Of a stretch of 12,689 nucleotides of DNA, positions 6,935 through 12,598 are shown piece after piece. The stretch is from contig JALWCD010000055.1 in assembly GCA_027036915.1 (NCBI GenBank), positions 1 to 12,689 of the forward strand, in the 5' to 3' direction. This DNA comes from Thermodesulfatator sp. GTDB lineage: Bacteria > Desulfobacterota > Thermodesulfobacteria > Thermodesulfobacteriales > Thermodesulfobacteriaceae. Both the position numbers and the translations under genes were made by a program. The notes beneath the pieces are model-generated. The model made no database searches and had not been told where the DNA came from. It worked only from the letters and a program-made list of their open reading frames with translations. Positions within the stretch are counted from its first letter, which is position 1. Each line of letters starts with the position of its first letter.

Positions 6935-8119
6935 ATGATCGGTATTTCCAAACTTTACTGTGGCACGGTGGAGGCCTCCGACCCTCTTCGCTATGGTCGG
7001 AGGGCCAAGGATCTGCCCTCTCATCTTTTACAATTTTCAGCCGACAAACGGCCGGTGGTGGTCTGGAACGTGACCAAGAGGTGCAACCTCCGTTGCGTGC
7101 ACTGTTATGCCTCGGCCGATCCCTCGCCTCACCCCGACGAACTCACCACCGAGGAAGGTCTGGCCCTCCTTGAGGATCTGGCGCAATTCGGTTGTCCGGT
7201 AGTGCTTTTTTCCGGTGGCGAGCCCCTCATGCGCCCGGACATCCTGGACCTTATTCAGCGGGCCGTAAAACTCGGGATGCGGGCGGTGCTTTCCACCAAC
7301 GGTGTCCTCATCGACCGGGCTCTGGCGAGGGAGCTCAAGAAGCTCGGGCTCTCGTACGTGGGCATCAGCATGGACGGATTGCGTGAGGTCCACGACCGTT
7401 TCCGGGGCGTAAAGGGGGCTTTTGAAAAGGCCATGGAGGCGGTGGAAAACTGCAAGGCCGAGGGTATCAAGGTGGGGCTGCGGTTCACCATCAATAAACT
7501 CAATGCTTCCGAGATTCCCGGTATCTTCGATCTGGTGGAGGAATATGAGATTCCCCGGATCTGCTTTTACCATCTGGTCTATGCCGGCCGTGGCTCCCGC
7601 CTCATGGAGCAGGACCTCTCCCACGAGGAAACCCGGCGCTGGGTGGACTACATCATCGACCGCACCAAGGAACTTCACGACAAAGGCCTCAAGGTGGAGG
7701 TTCTCACGGTGGACAATCACGCCGATGGCCCCTACCTTTATCTGCGTATGAAGCGGGAGGGCAACCCGCGGGCCGAGGAGGTCTACGAGCTGCTCAAGAT
7801 GAACGGGGGTAACAATTCCGGAGTGGGAATCGGATGCGTTTCCTGGGATGGTTCGGTGCATGCGGACCAGTTCTGGCGGCATTATTCCTTCGGCAATGTC
7901 CGGGAAAGGCCCTTCAGCGAAATCTGGATGGACACCTCGGATCCGCTCATGGCCAAGCTCAAGGAGAAGAAAAAATGGGTAAAAGGGCGGTGCGCGAAGT
8001 GTCGCTTCCTTGAGGTCTGTGCCGGAAACTTTCGGGTGCGGGCGGAAGCCGCAACTGGAGATGTCTGGGCCCCGGATCCGGCCTGCTACCTCACGGATGA
8101 GGAGATCGGTCTGGTGTAA
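6935..8119 (+). CDS. ahbC: 12,18-didecarboxysiroheme deacetylase (radical SAM, alternative heme pathway)
   Basis: AhbC removes two acetate side chains from 12,18-didecarboxysiroheme to give iron-coproporphyrin III in the siroheme-dependent heme pathway. The N-terminus MIGISKLYCGTVE and the block DKRPVVVWNVTKRCNL match the AhbC pattern I recall from sulfate reducers. The radical-SAM cluster motif is CNLRCVHC (C50, C54, C57), with SGGEP at 93-97 and a TIM-barrel core. The C-terminal SPASM-like region supplies Cys at 301, 353, 356, 362 and 384 for an auxiliary Fe-S cluster. At 394 residues the length is normal. The related NirJ of heme d1 synthesis is the main alternative, but the N-terminal block favours AhbC. 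No other ahb gene is in the window. GAGG lies 6 nt before the ATG; the TAA stop lies inside the next gene's Shine-Dalgarno. Confidence 0.87.
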   Translation: MIGISKLYCGTVEASDPLRYGRRAKDLPSHLLQFSADKRPVVVWNVTKRCNLRCVHCYASADPSPHPDELTTEEGLALLEDLAQFGCPVVLFSGGEPLMRPDILDLIQRAVKLGMRAVLSTNGVLIDRALARELKKLGLSYVGISMDGLREVHDRFRGVKGAFEKAMEAVENCKAEGIKVGLRFTINKLNASEIPGIFDLVEEYEIPRICFYHLVYAGRGSRLMEQDLSHEETRRWVDYIIDRTKELHDKGLKVEVLTVDNHADGPYLYLRMKREGNPRAEEVYELLKMNGGNNSGVGIGCVSWDGSVHADQFWRHYSFGNVRERPFSEIWMDTSDPLMAKLKEKKKWVKGRCAKCRFLEVCAGNFRVRAEAATGDVWAPDPACYLTDEEIGLV

Positions 8120-8127
8120 GGAGGTGA
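8117..8127 (+). promoter_or_regulatory. Near-perfect Shine-Dalgarno containing the ahbC stop codon
   Basis: TAAGGAGGTGA is an 11-nt perfect complement to the usual bacterial 16S rRNA 3' tail. It is 6 nt from its GGAGG core to the ATG at 8131. Its first three bases are the stop codon of ahbC. This is the strongest ribosome binding site in the window and suggests high expression of the heptad-repeat protein. Confidence 0.7.
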
Positions 8128-8130
8128 GGG

Positions 8131-8676
8131 ATGTATACCCTCTGGAGGATAATCTTTCTGGCCGGCCTGCTGCTTCTCGGTCTGGGGAACCCTCCCGCGC
8201 GGGCCTTCACCCCGGCCGAGGAACGTCAAATCCTTCGAGATATAGCCGAGATTAAAGCCACCCTGCGGGTCTTTATGGAACAGACCAACAAACGTTTTGA
8301 AGATATCAACAAACGTTTTGAAGATATCAATAAACGATTTGAGGATATCAATAAACGTTTTGAGGATATCAATAAGCGATTTGAGGATATTAATAAACGC
8401 TTCGAGGATATCAACCGGCGTTTCGAAGACGTCAATAAACGCTTCGAGGATATCAATCGACGTTTCGACCAGCTCTACACCTTTCTATGGATTATCACCG
8501 GTATCTTCACCGCCATTATGGTGGCGGTGATAGCCTTTGCCCTGTGGGATAGGCGCACCATAGTGTCCCGTGCCCGGGATGAGGCTCTGGAAAAGGTTTT
8601 TACCGTCCTCCGGGACTATGCCCGTGAGGACCCTCGACTCCAGGAAATTCTGCGCCGTTACGGGCTGGCTTCTTAG
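8131..8676 (+). CDS. Secreted or envelope heptad-repeat coiled-coil protein with C-terminal membrane anchor, function unknown
   Basis: A 181-residue protein. Residues 1-25 look like a Sec signal peptide, with a hydrophobic core FLAGLLLLGLG and a possible cleavage after ARA (23-25). Residues 26-52 are helical. Residues 53-115 are nine consecutive heptads: six NKRFEDI, then NRRFEDV, NKRFEDI and NRRFDQL. Phe and Ile fall at the a and d positions, giving a canonical coiled coil with an unusual all-Phe a layer. Residues 116-139 are one membrane segment, followed by a basic flank (DRR) and a helical, charged tail to 181. The expected topology is coiled coil in the periplasm and tail in the cytoplasm. 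The start is fixed by an excellent Shine-Dalgarno. The repeat stretch is visibly richer in A and T than neighbouring genes. Related proteins with NKRFE-type heptads exist in several thermophiles, but I know no function for them. Confidence 0.8.
   Translation: MYTLWRIIFLAGLLLLGLGNPPARAFTPAEERQILRDIAEIKATLRVFMEQTNKRFEDINKRFEDINKRFEDINKRFEDINKRFEDINKRFEDINRRFEDVNKRFEDINRRFDQLYTFLWIITGIFTAIMVAVIAFALWDRRTIVSRARDEALEKVFTVLRDYAREDPRLQEILRRYGLAS
8287..8475 (+). repeat. Nine tandem 21-bp units encoding heptads
   Basis: Nine in-frame 21-bp units encode the coiled coil of the surrounding gene. The first two units are identical at the DNA level; later ones differ mostly at third codon positions (AAC/AAT, CGT/CGA/CGC, TTT/TTC, GAA/GAG). 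This looks like recent duplication at the 5' end and selection to keep the protein heptad in older copies. Units 7 and 9 have changed amino acids. Confidence 0.92.
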
Positions 8677-8685
8677 AATAAGGTG

Positions 8686-8694
8686 AAAAGGAGG
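8686..8694 (+). promoter_or_regulatory. Shine-Dalgarno for the IMP cyclohydrolase gene
   Basis: AAAAGGAGG ends 5 nt before the ATG at 8700. It lies in the 23-bp spacer after the heptad-repeat gene, which is the longest gap between any two + strand genes here. It supports the chosen start. Confidence 0.65.
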
Positions 8695-8699
8695 CAAGG

Positions 8700-9302
8700 A
8701 TGGGACCCATTCGTCGAGCCCTCATCAGCGTGACGGACAAGACCGGGGTGGCGGAATTCGCCAGGGCCTTACATGAAATGGGAGTAGAGATTGTTTCCAC
8801 CGGGGGCACGGCCCGGGTCATCCGGGAGGCCGGCGTCCCGGTAACCGATGTCTCCGAGGTTACGGGCTTCCCGGAGATGCTCGACGGCCGGGTGAAAACC
8901 CTGCATCCCAGGATTCACGGGGGGCTGCTCTATATCCGGGACAAGGAGGAACATGTACGCCAGATCGAAGAGCACGGCATAAAGCCCATAGACCTGGTGG
9001 CGGTAAACCTTTACGCCTTTGAGAAGACCGTGGCCTCCGGGGCAGATCTTGAGACCGCCATTGAGAACATTGACATCGGCGGGCCCACCCTGCTCCGGGC
9101 GGCAGCCAAAAATTTTAAATACGTGACGGTAATCGTGGATCCTGCGGACTACGAAAGGGTGCTGGCGGAGATGAGGGCCAACAACGGAGCCACCACTCTC
9201 AGGACCCGGTTCGAGCTTGCCCGGAAGGTCTTTGAGACCACCTCTCGATACGATCGGGCCATTGCGGAATATCTTTCCCGGATTTCTCCGCCCGAGGCCT
9301 AA
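8700..9302 (+). CDS. purH: IMP cyclohydrolase, stand-alone N-terminal half of PurH
   Basis: This enzyme closes FAICAR to IMP, the last step of de novo purine synthesis. The 200 residues correspond to the MGS-like IMP cyclohydrolase domain of bifunctional PurH (about 520 residues). Landmarks are ISVTDKTG (9-16), STGGTARVI (33-41), [14 protein letters not shown] (62-75, with K66), AVNLYAF (101-107), [17 protein letters not shown] (122-138) and [11 protein letters not shown] near 169-179. The protein ends where the domain ends in PurH (SRISPPEA). The next gene begins immediately, so the AICAR transformylase half is absent and must be encoded elsewhere, either as a separate protein or by a non-orthologous enzyme. 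Split versions are known in some anaerobes, so this is likely natural rather than a truncation. The TAA stop abuts the aroD ATG. Confidence 0.92.
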   Translation: MGPIRRALISVTDKTGVAEFARALHEMGVEIVSTGGTARVIREAGVPVTDVSEVTGFPEMLDGRVKTLHPRIHGGLLYIRDKEEHVRQIEEHGIKPIDLVAVNLYAFEKTVASGADLETAIENIDIGGPTLLRAAAKNFKYVTVIVDPADYERVLAEMRANNGATTLRTRFELARKVFETTSRYDRAIAEYLSRISPPEA

Positions 9303-9986
9303 ATGATATGCGTTTCCGTTGCGGAGCCTACGGTTGAAGAGGCCCTAGGGACCCTCGCTCTCTGCGAGACCCGGGCGGATCTTTGCGAGATAAGGCTCGA
9401 TGCCCTTCGGGAACCGGCGGTTACGCCTTTTCTTTCCGCCCGTAAAAAACCCCTCCTTTTCACCTTCCGGGCGGAGGGAGAGGGCGGGTTCCGGTCCGTT
9501 TCCCTCCCCGAACGCCTGCGCTGGCTTAAAGCCGCCGCGCGCGCCGGCGCGGATTATGTGGATCTGGAACTTTCCGCCGGCCCCGAAGCCATCTCCGAAC
9601 TCCGACGCCTCTGCCACCATACCAGAATGATTCTTTCCTATCACAACTTCAAAAACACCCCTAAAGAAGAATACTTAAAGGACAAAATTAAAGAGATGGT
9701 TGATTTAGGAGCGGCCCTCGGGAAGGTGGTCTGTATGGCCAAAGAGGCGGAGGACGGGTTGCGGCTTCTTGGTCTCATCTCCTGGGCCCGACGGCGGTTC
9801 GATTTTCCGCTCATTGCCTTTGCTATGGGACCGCTCGGCAGGTGGACCCGGGCGGTCTCCGTGCTTCTCGGGGCCCCTTTCACATACGCCGCCGCTCGAG
9901 CCGGAGGTGAGACCGCCCCGGGCCAGATCACGGCCGAGGAGTTGCGGCAGGCGCTCGTTCTTCTTTCCGGAGGCCCTGCGAAATGA
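9303..9986 (+). CDS. aroD: Type I 3-dehydroquinate dehydratase
   Basis: AroD dehydrates 3-dehydroquinate to 3-dehydroshikimate, the third step of the shikimate pathway, through a Schiff base with Lys. The class I catalytic residues are visible: E29 and R31 in CEIRLD, H114 in SYHNF, and the Schiff-base K141 in GKVVCMAK. The substrate-binding loop GPLGRWTR (R183) and APGQI (Q208) are also present. The 227-residue length is slightly shorter than the common ~250. The ATG at 9303 abuts the preceding TAA, with GAGG 5 nt upstream in the end of the purine gene. The gene contains a short A/T-rich patch (about 9635-9710) in an otherwise GC-rich frame. The downstream overlap with aroE (ATGA at 9983-9986) indicates coupled translation and one pathway operon. 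Confidence 0.93.
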   Translation: MICVSVAEPTVEEALGTLALCETRADLCEIRLDALREPAVTPFLSARKKPLLFTFRAEGEGGFRSVSLPERLRWLKAAARAGADYVDLELSAGPEAISELRRLCHHTRMILSYHNFKNTPKEEYLKDKIKEMVDLGAALGKVVCMAKEAEDGLRLLGLISWARRRFDFPLIAFAMGPLGRWTRAVSVLLGAPFTYAAARAGGETAPGQITAEELRQALVLLSGGPAK

Positions 9987-10798
9987 AGGTCTTTGGAGTC
10001 ATCGGGTATCCCGTCTCGCATTCCCTTTCCCCGGCTATGCACAATGCGGCCCTCAGGGCTCTCGGGATCTCCGCGGTCTACGGGGCCTTCGAGGTCCCTC
10101 CAGAGGACCTGCCGACTGCTATCTCCGGGGTCCGGGCCCTGGGCATAGGGGGCCTTTCGGTGACCGTGCCTCATAAGGAGACCGTAATGGCCTATCTCGA
10201 CGAAGTGGATCCGGTAGCCGCAAGGATCGGGGCGGTCAACACGGTGGTAAACCGCGGAGGACGTCTTTTTGGGACCAATACTGACTGGCTCGGCGTGAAA
10301 AGAAGCCTTGAGGAAGCCGGCCTCGAACTTTCCGGGAAGAAGGCCGTGGTGGTAGGGGCCGGGGGGGCGGCCCGGGCGGTGATCTACGCCCTGCGAGAGC
10401 TTGGAGCCGAGGTTGAGATTTACAACCGCACCGTAGAAAAGGCCGAAAGGCTGGCCCGGGATTTCGGAGGTCGCGCCTATCCTCTTGCCGAGATTCTCCG
10501 GGCCTCGGGGGAGATCCTCATCCAGACCACCAGCGTGGGGCTCAGGAGCTGGGAGAATCCGGTGCCACCGGAGATCTTCCGCAACTTTCGGACAGCCATG
10601 GACATCGTGTATGTGCCCCTCAGGACCCGCTTTCTTTCCGAGGCCGAGGCCGCGGGCTGCCAGACTATTGACGGACTCCGGATGCTGGTTCATCAGGGGG
10701 CAGAACAATTCAAACTCTTCACCGGCAAAGAACCCCCGACCGATCTAATGTATCAAGCCGCATTAGAGGGACTTCGCCATGGCGAAGAAAAGGATTGA
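9983..10798 (+). CDS. aroE: Shikimate dehydrogenase
   Basis: AroE reduces 3-dehydroshikimate to shikimate with NADPH, following AroD directly. Shikimate-binding motifs are GYPVSHSLSPAMHNAA (8-23), VTVPHKE with catalytic K65, GAVNTVV (N86) and GTNTDWLG with catalytic D101. The NADP-binding domain has GAGGAARA (125-132) and NRT (148-150), the pattern typical of NADPH-specific AroE. IDGLRMLVHQGAEQF (229-243) is the C-terminal family signature. At 271 residues it has full length. GGAGG lies about 9 nt upstream of the ATG, which overlaps the aroD stop. The last 20 nt overlap aroA. Confidence 0.95.
   Translation: MKVFGVIGYPVSHSLSPAMHNAALRALGISAVYGAFEVPPEDLPTAISGVRALGIGGLSVTVPHKETVMAYLDEVDPVAARIGAVNTVVNRGGRLFGTNTDWLGVKRSLEEAGLELSGKKAVVVGAGGAARAVIYALRELGAEVEIYNRTVEKAERLARDFGGRAYPLAEILRASGEILIQTTSVGLRSWENPVPPEIFRNFRTAMDIVYVPLRTRFLSEAEAAGCQTIDGLRMLVHQGAEQFKLFTGKEPPTDLMYQAALEGLRHGEEKD
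10772..10787 (+). promoter_or_regulatory. Perfect 16-bp palindrome placing the aroA start codon in a hairpin loop
   Basis: CTTCGCCATGGCGAAG reads the same on both strands. As RNA it can form a 6-bp stem (10772-10777 with 10782-10787) and a four-base CAUG loop, with the aroA AUG (10779-10781) as the last three loop bases. Ribosomes finishing aroE would unfold it. Base pairing is seen in the sequence; a regulatory role is inferred. Confidence 0.4.
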
Positions 10799-12053
10799 AC
10801 CGCTTACGCGACCGGTAAACTTCAGCCTTCGTCTTCCGGGCTCAAAGAGTCTCACCCAGAGGGCCCTGCTCTGCGCCGCCCTGGCGGAGGGGGAATCCAT
10901 TATTAAAAATCCTCTGGTCAGCGAGGACACCAAGCTTCTGGCCCGGGCCCTTTCGATTTCCGGATGCGAGGTGGACTTTAAAGAGGGAGCCTTCCGCGTC
11001 TCCGGGGTGGGAGGAGGCCCTTCTTTCTCCGGGGAAAGGATCTTTTTCGGAAACAACGGTACCGGATCCCGGTTTTTTCTGGCCTATGCCGCCCTTTGCC
11101 GGTCCGGGGAGGCCATAATCTACGGCAAACCCCGTCTCCACGAACGCCCCATGGGGCCACTCCTTTCCGCCCTCCGGGCCCTGGGGGCCCGGCTCGAGTG
11201 CCTGGAGCGGGAGGGGTATCTTCCGGTGAAGGTTTCTCCCGGGGATCTTTCCGGAGGACGGGTCGAGCTTTCCGCGGAGAAAAGCAGCCAGTTCGTCTCG
11301 GCCCTGCTTCTCGTAGGGCCCTATCTTTCGGGAGGCCTGGAAATAGAGATTCCGGGGGAGATGGTCTCCACCCCTTATGTAGAGCTCACCCTGGCAGTCA
11401 TGCGGGCCTTCGGGGTCGAGGTGGAGAGGACCGCCCGGGGATTCAGGGTTTCAGAGGGAAGTTATCGCCCCCGCCTTTACGAGGTGGAAGGCGATGCCTC
11501 CAGCGCCTCCTATTTCCTTATCCTCCCGGCCCTGATGGGCGGTACGGTCACAGTGGAAAACCTTTCGGTGGACTCCCCTCAGGCCGATACCCTGCTTCTC
11601 CGGATCCTGGCCGGGATCGGGGGACGGGTTGAGCCGGCCGGAGAGGGGGTGAGGGTGGAATTCTCCTCCCCTCCCCGGGCCTTTGAAGCAAACCTCAAGG
11701 AAGCCCCGGATCTTTTCCCCACGCTCTGTGTGCTGGCGGTGGTATCAAAAGGGCGAACGCGAATTTACGGTGCACCGCACCTGCGGTACAAGGAATGCGA
11801 TCGGATCGCGGCCATGGCTACCGAGCTTAAAAAGTGCGGCGTAAGAGTAAAGGAGCTTCCGGATGGGATTGAGATAGAGGGTGGGGAAAGGTTCTCCGGG
11901 GCCGAGATCGAGACCTATGACGACCACCGCATCGCCATGGCCTTTGCGGTCCTGGGCCTTAAAGTTCCGGGGATGGTCATCCACAACCCGACCTGTGTTT
12001 CAAAATCCTTTCCGGAATTCTGGGATTATCTCGAAAAGGTCTATTCTTATTAA
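10779..12053 (+). CDS. aroA: 3-phosphoshikimate 1-carboxyvinyltransferase (EPSP synthase)
   Basis: AroA joins PEP to shikimate-3-phosphate, giving EPSP. The 424-residue product has PGSKSLTQRAL (20-30, with K23 and R28), GNNGTGSRF (91-99), the PEP-binding HERPMGPL (R123), SSQF (169-172), catalytic D311 in APDLFPT, KECDRI (338-343), DDHRIAM (381-387) and the C-terminal SKSFPEFW with K409. All main ligand residues are therefore present. The position after the GTxxR arginine, Pro101 in E. coli, is Phe99 here, and the usual KESDR or KETDR reads KECDR. GAGGG lies 8 nt before the ATG, inside aroE. The start codon sits in a perfect palindrome. The TAA overlaps the convergent HPP gene stop. The product pairs with AroD and AroE just upstream, while aroB, aroK and aroC are not in the window. 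Confidence 0.95.
   Translation: MAKKRIEPLTRPVNFSLRLPGSKSLTQRALLCAALAEGESIIKNPLVSEDTKLLARALSISGCEVDFKEGAFRVSGVGGGPSFSGERIFFGNNGTGSRFFLAYAALCRSGEAIIYGKPRLHERPMGPLLSALRALGARLECLEREGYLPVKVSPGDLSGGRVELSAEKSSQFVSALLLVGPYLSGGLEIEIPGEMVSTPYVELTLAVMRAFGVEVERTARGFRVSEGSYRPRLYEVEGDASSASYFLILPALMGGTVTVENLSVDSPQADTLLLRILAGIGGRVEPAGEGVRVEFSSPPRAFEANLKEAPDLFPTLCVLAVVSKGRTRIYGAPHLRYKECDRIAAMATELKKCGVRVKELPDGIEIEGGERFSGAEIETYDDHRIAMAFAVLGLKVPGMVIHNPTCVSKSFPEFWDYLEKVYSY
12007..12050 (+). terminator. Weak terminator-like hairpin inside the 3' end of aroA
   Basis: 12007-12015 can pair with 12031-12039 (five pairs, one mismatch, three pairs, 15-nt loop). It is followed by a T-rich tract TCTATTCTTATT. On the opposite strand the same stem is slightly better because the mismatch becomes a G-U pair, followed by ATTTTG. 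It could serve both convergent genes, which have no spacer between them. The stem is short, so support is weak. Confidence 0.22.
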
Positions 12054-12598
12054 ATCCAGTATTCCGGGTACCGGCGGGAGGCGGGAATATTGTTGACCAG
12101 CACCGCCACCAGGAGCATGATGAGCGCCCCCAGGCCGGCCGGGATCAGAGCGTAAAGGTAGCCCAGCTGATGAACTTTTTCGCTCCCGATGACCGCGATC
12201 AGGGCCGTGGCTCCGCCCGGAGGATGCAGGGTTCGGGTGGCGTGCATTATGGCGATGGCCGTAGAGACCGCCAGGGCCGCGGCCAGCCACATCTCGTAAT
12301 GAAAGAGCTTATAACAGGTGACGCCAATGAGGGCCGAAATGATGTGGCCTCCCACCAGATTGCGGGGCTGCGCCAGAGGACTTTTAATGGCCCCGTAAAT
12401 CAGGACCGCCGAGGCCCCGAAAGACCCGATGACCATCACCAGATCCGTCCCTGAAAGGACACGATAATGAAGGTAAGAAACCGCCGCGATCCCCAGAAAA
12501 GCTCCGATCCAGGACCATACGATTTCGGAAAAAGGAACCCGCGGGGGACACCGGGTCACGCCCTTCATTTTGGAAAAATATCCCGTCCAGAAGCCCAT
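12050..12598 (-). CDS. HPP-family integral membrane protein
   Basis: A 182-residue inner-membrane protein with the family signature HPPGGATAL (125-133). Other typical blocks are SFGASAVLIYG (59-69), SPLAQPRNLVGGH (73-85) and MHATRTLHPP. Four or five hydrophobic segments are visible, near 25-42, 51-71, 84-98, 103-120 and 146-170. A cytosolic N-terminus is suggested by basic residues. The family's function is poorly defined; photosynthetic members have been linked to nitrite transport, but nothing here shows the substrate. Its stop codon overlaps the aroA stop by 3 of 4 shared bases, so the two genes converge with no spacer. The ATG at 12598 has AAAAGG about 9 nt upstream on its strand. It is divergent in function from, and transcribed opposite to, the long + strand gene run. 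Confidence 0.85.
   Translation of the reverse strand: MGFWTGYFSKMKGVTRCPPRVPFSEIVWSWIGAFLGIAAVSYLHYRVLSGTDLVMVIGSFGASAVLIYGAIKSPLAQPRNLVGGHIISALIGVTCYKLFHYEMWLAAALAVSTAIAIMHATRTLHPPGGATALIAVIGSEKVHQLGYLYALIPAGLGALIMLLVAVLVNNIPASRRYPEYWI

Noticed and set aside
8226..8456. - strand frame with an ISSKRLL-type repeated pattern
   Set aside because: It is the reverse complement of the 21-bp heptad units; a repeat whose length is a multiple of three stays open in other frames by default.
8287..8475. Tandem repeats considered as a CRISPR array or iteron origin
   Set aside because: The units are directly adjacent with no spacers, are in frame within a gene with a clear Shine-Dalgarno, and vary mostly at synonymous sites.
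9535..9552. GC-only inverted repeat in aroD
   Set aside because: It encodes an Ala/Arg/Gly stretch typical of this GC-rich gene, and no T tract or regulatory context is near.
9641..10708. Long open frame on the - strand (355 codons) across aroD and aroE
   Set aside because: It lies opposite two genes with complete catalytic motifs, its composition is that of a reverse-complement shadow, and it shows no domain. Similar long - strand frames at 323-940, 1012-1698, 3276-4412, 5565-6227 and 7037-7882 were rejected for the same reason.
11049..11077. aroA as a naturally glyphosate-resistant enzyme
   Set aside because: The Gly at the E. coli Gly96 position is kept, and a non-Pro residue at position 101 is normal in other classes, so the sequence alone does not support it.
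12058..12091. Hairpin just after aroA (8-bp stem 12058-12065 with 12084-12091) as an intrinsic terminator
   Set aside because: No run of T follows the stem, the loop is 18 nt and the region is coding for the HPP protein. It could still stall transcription but is not a supported terminator.
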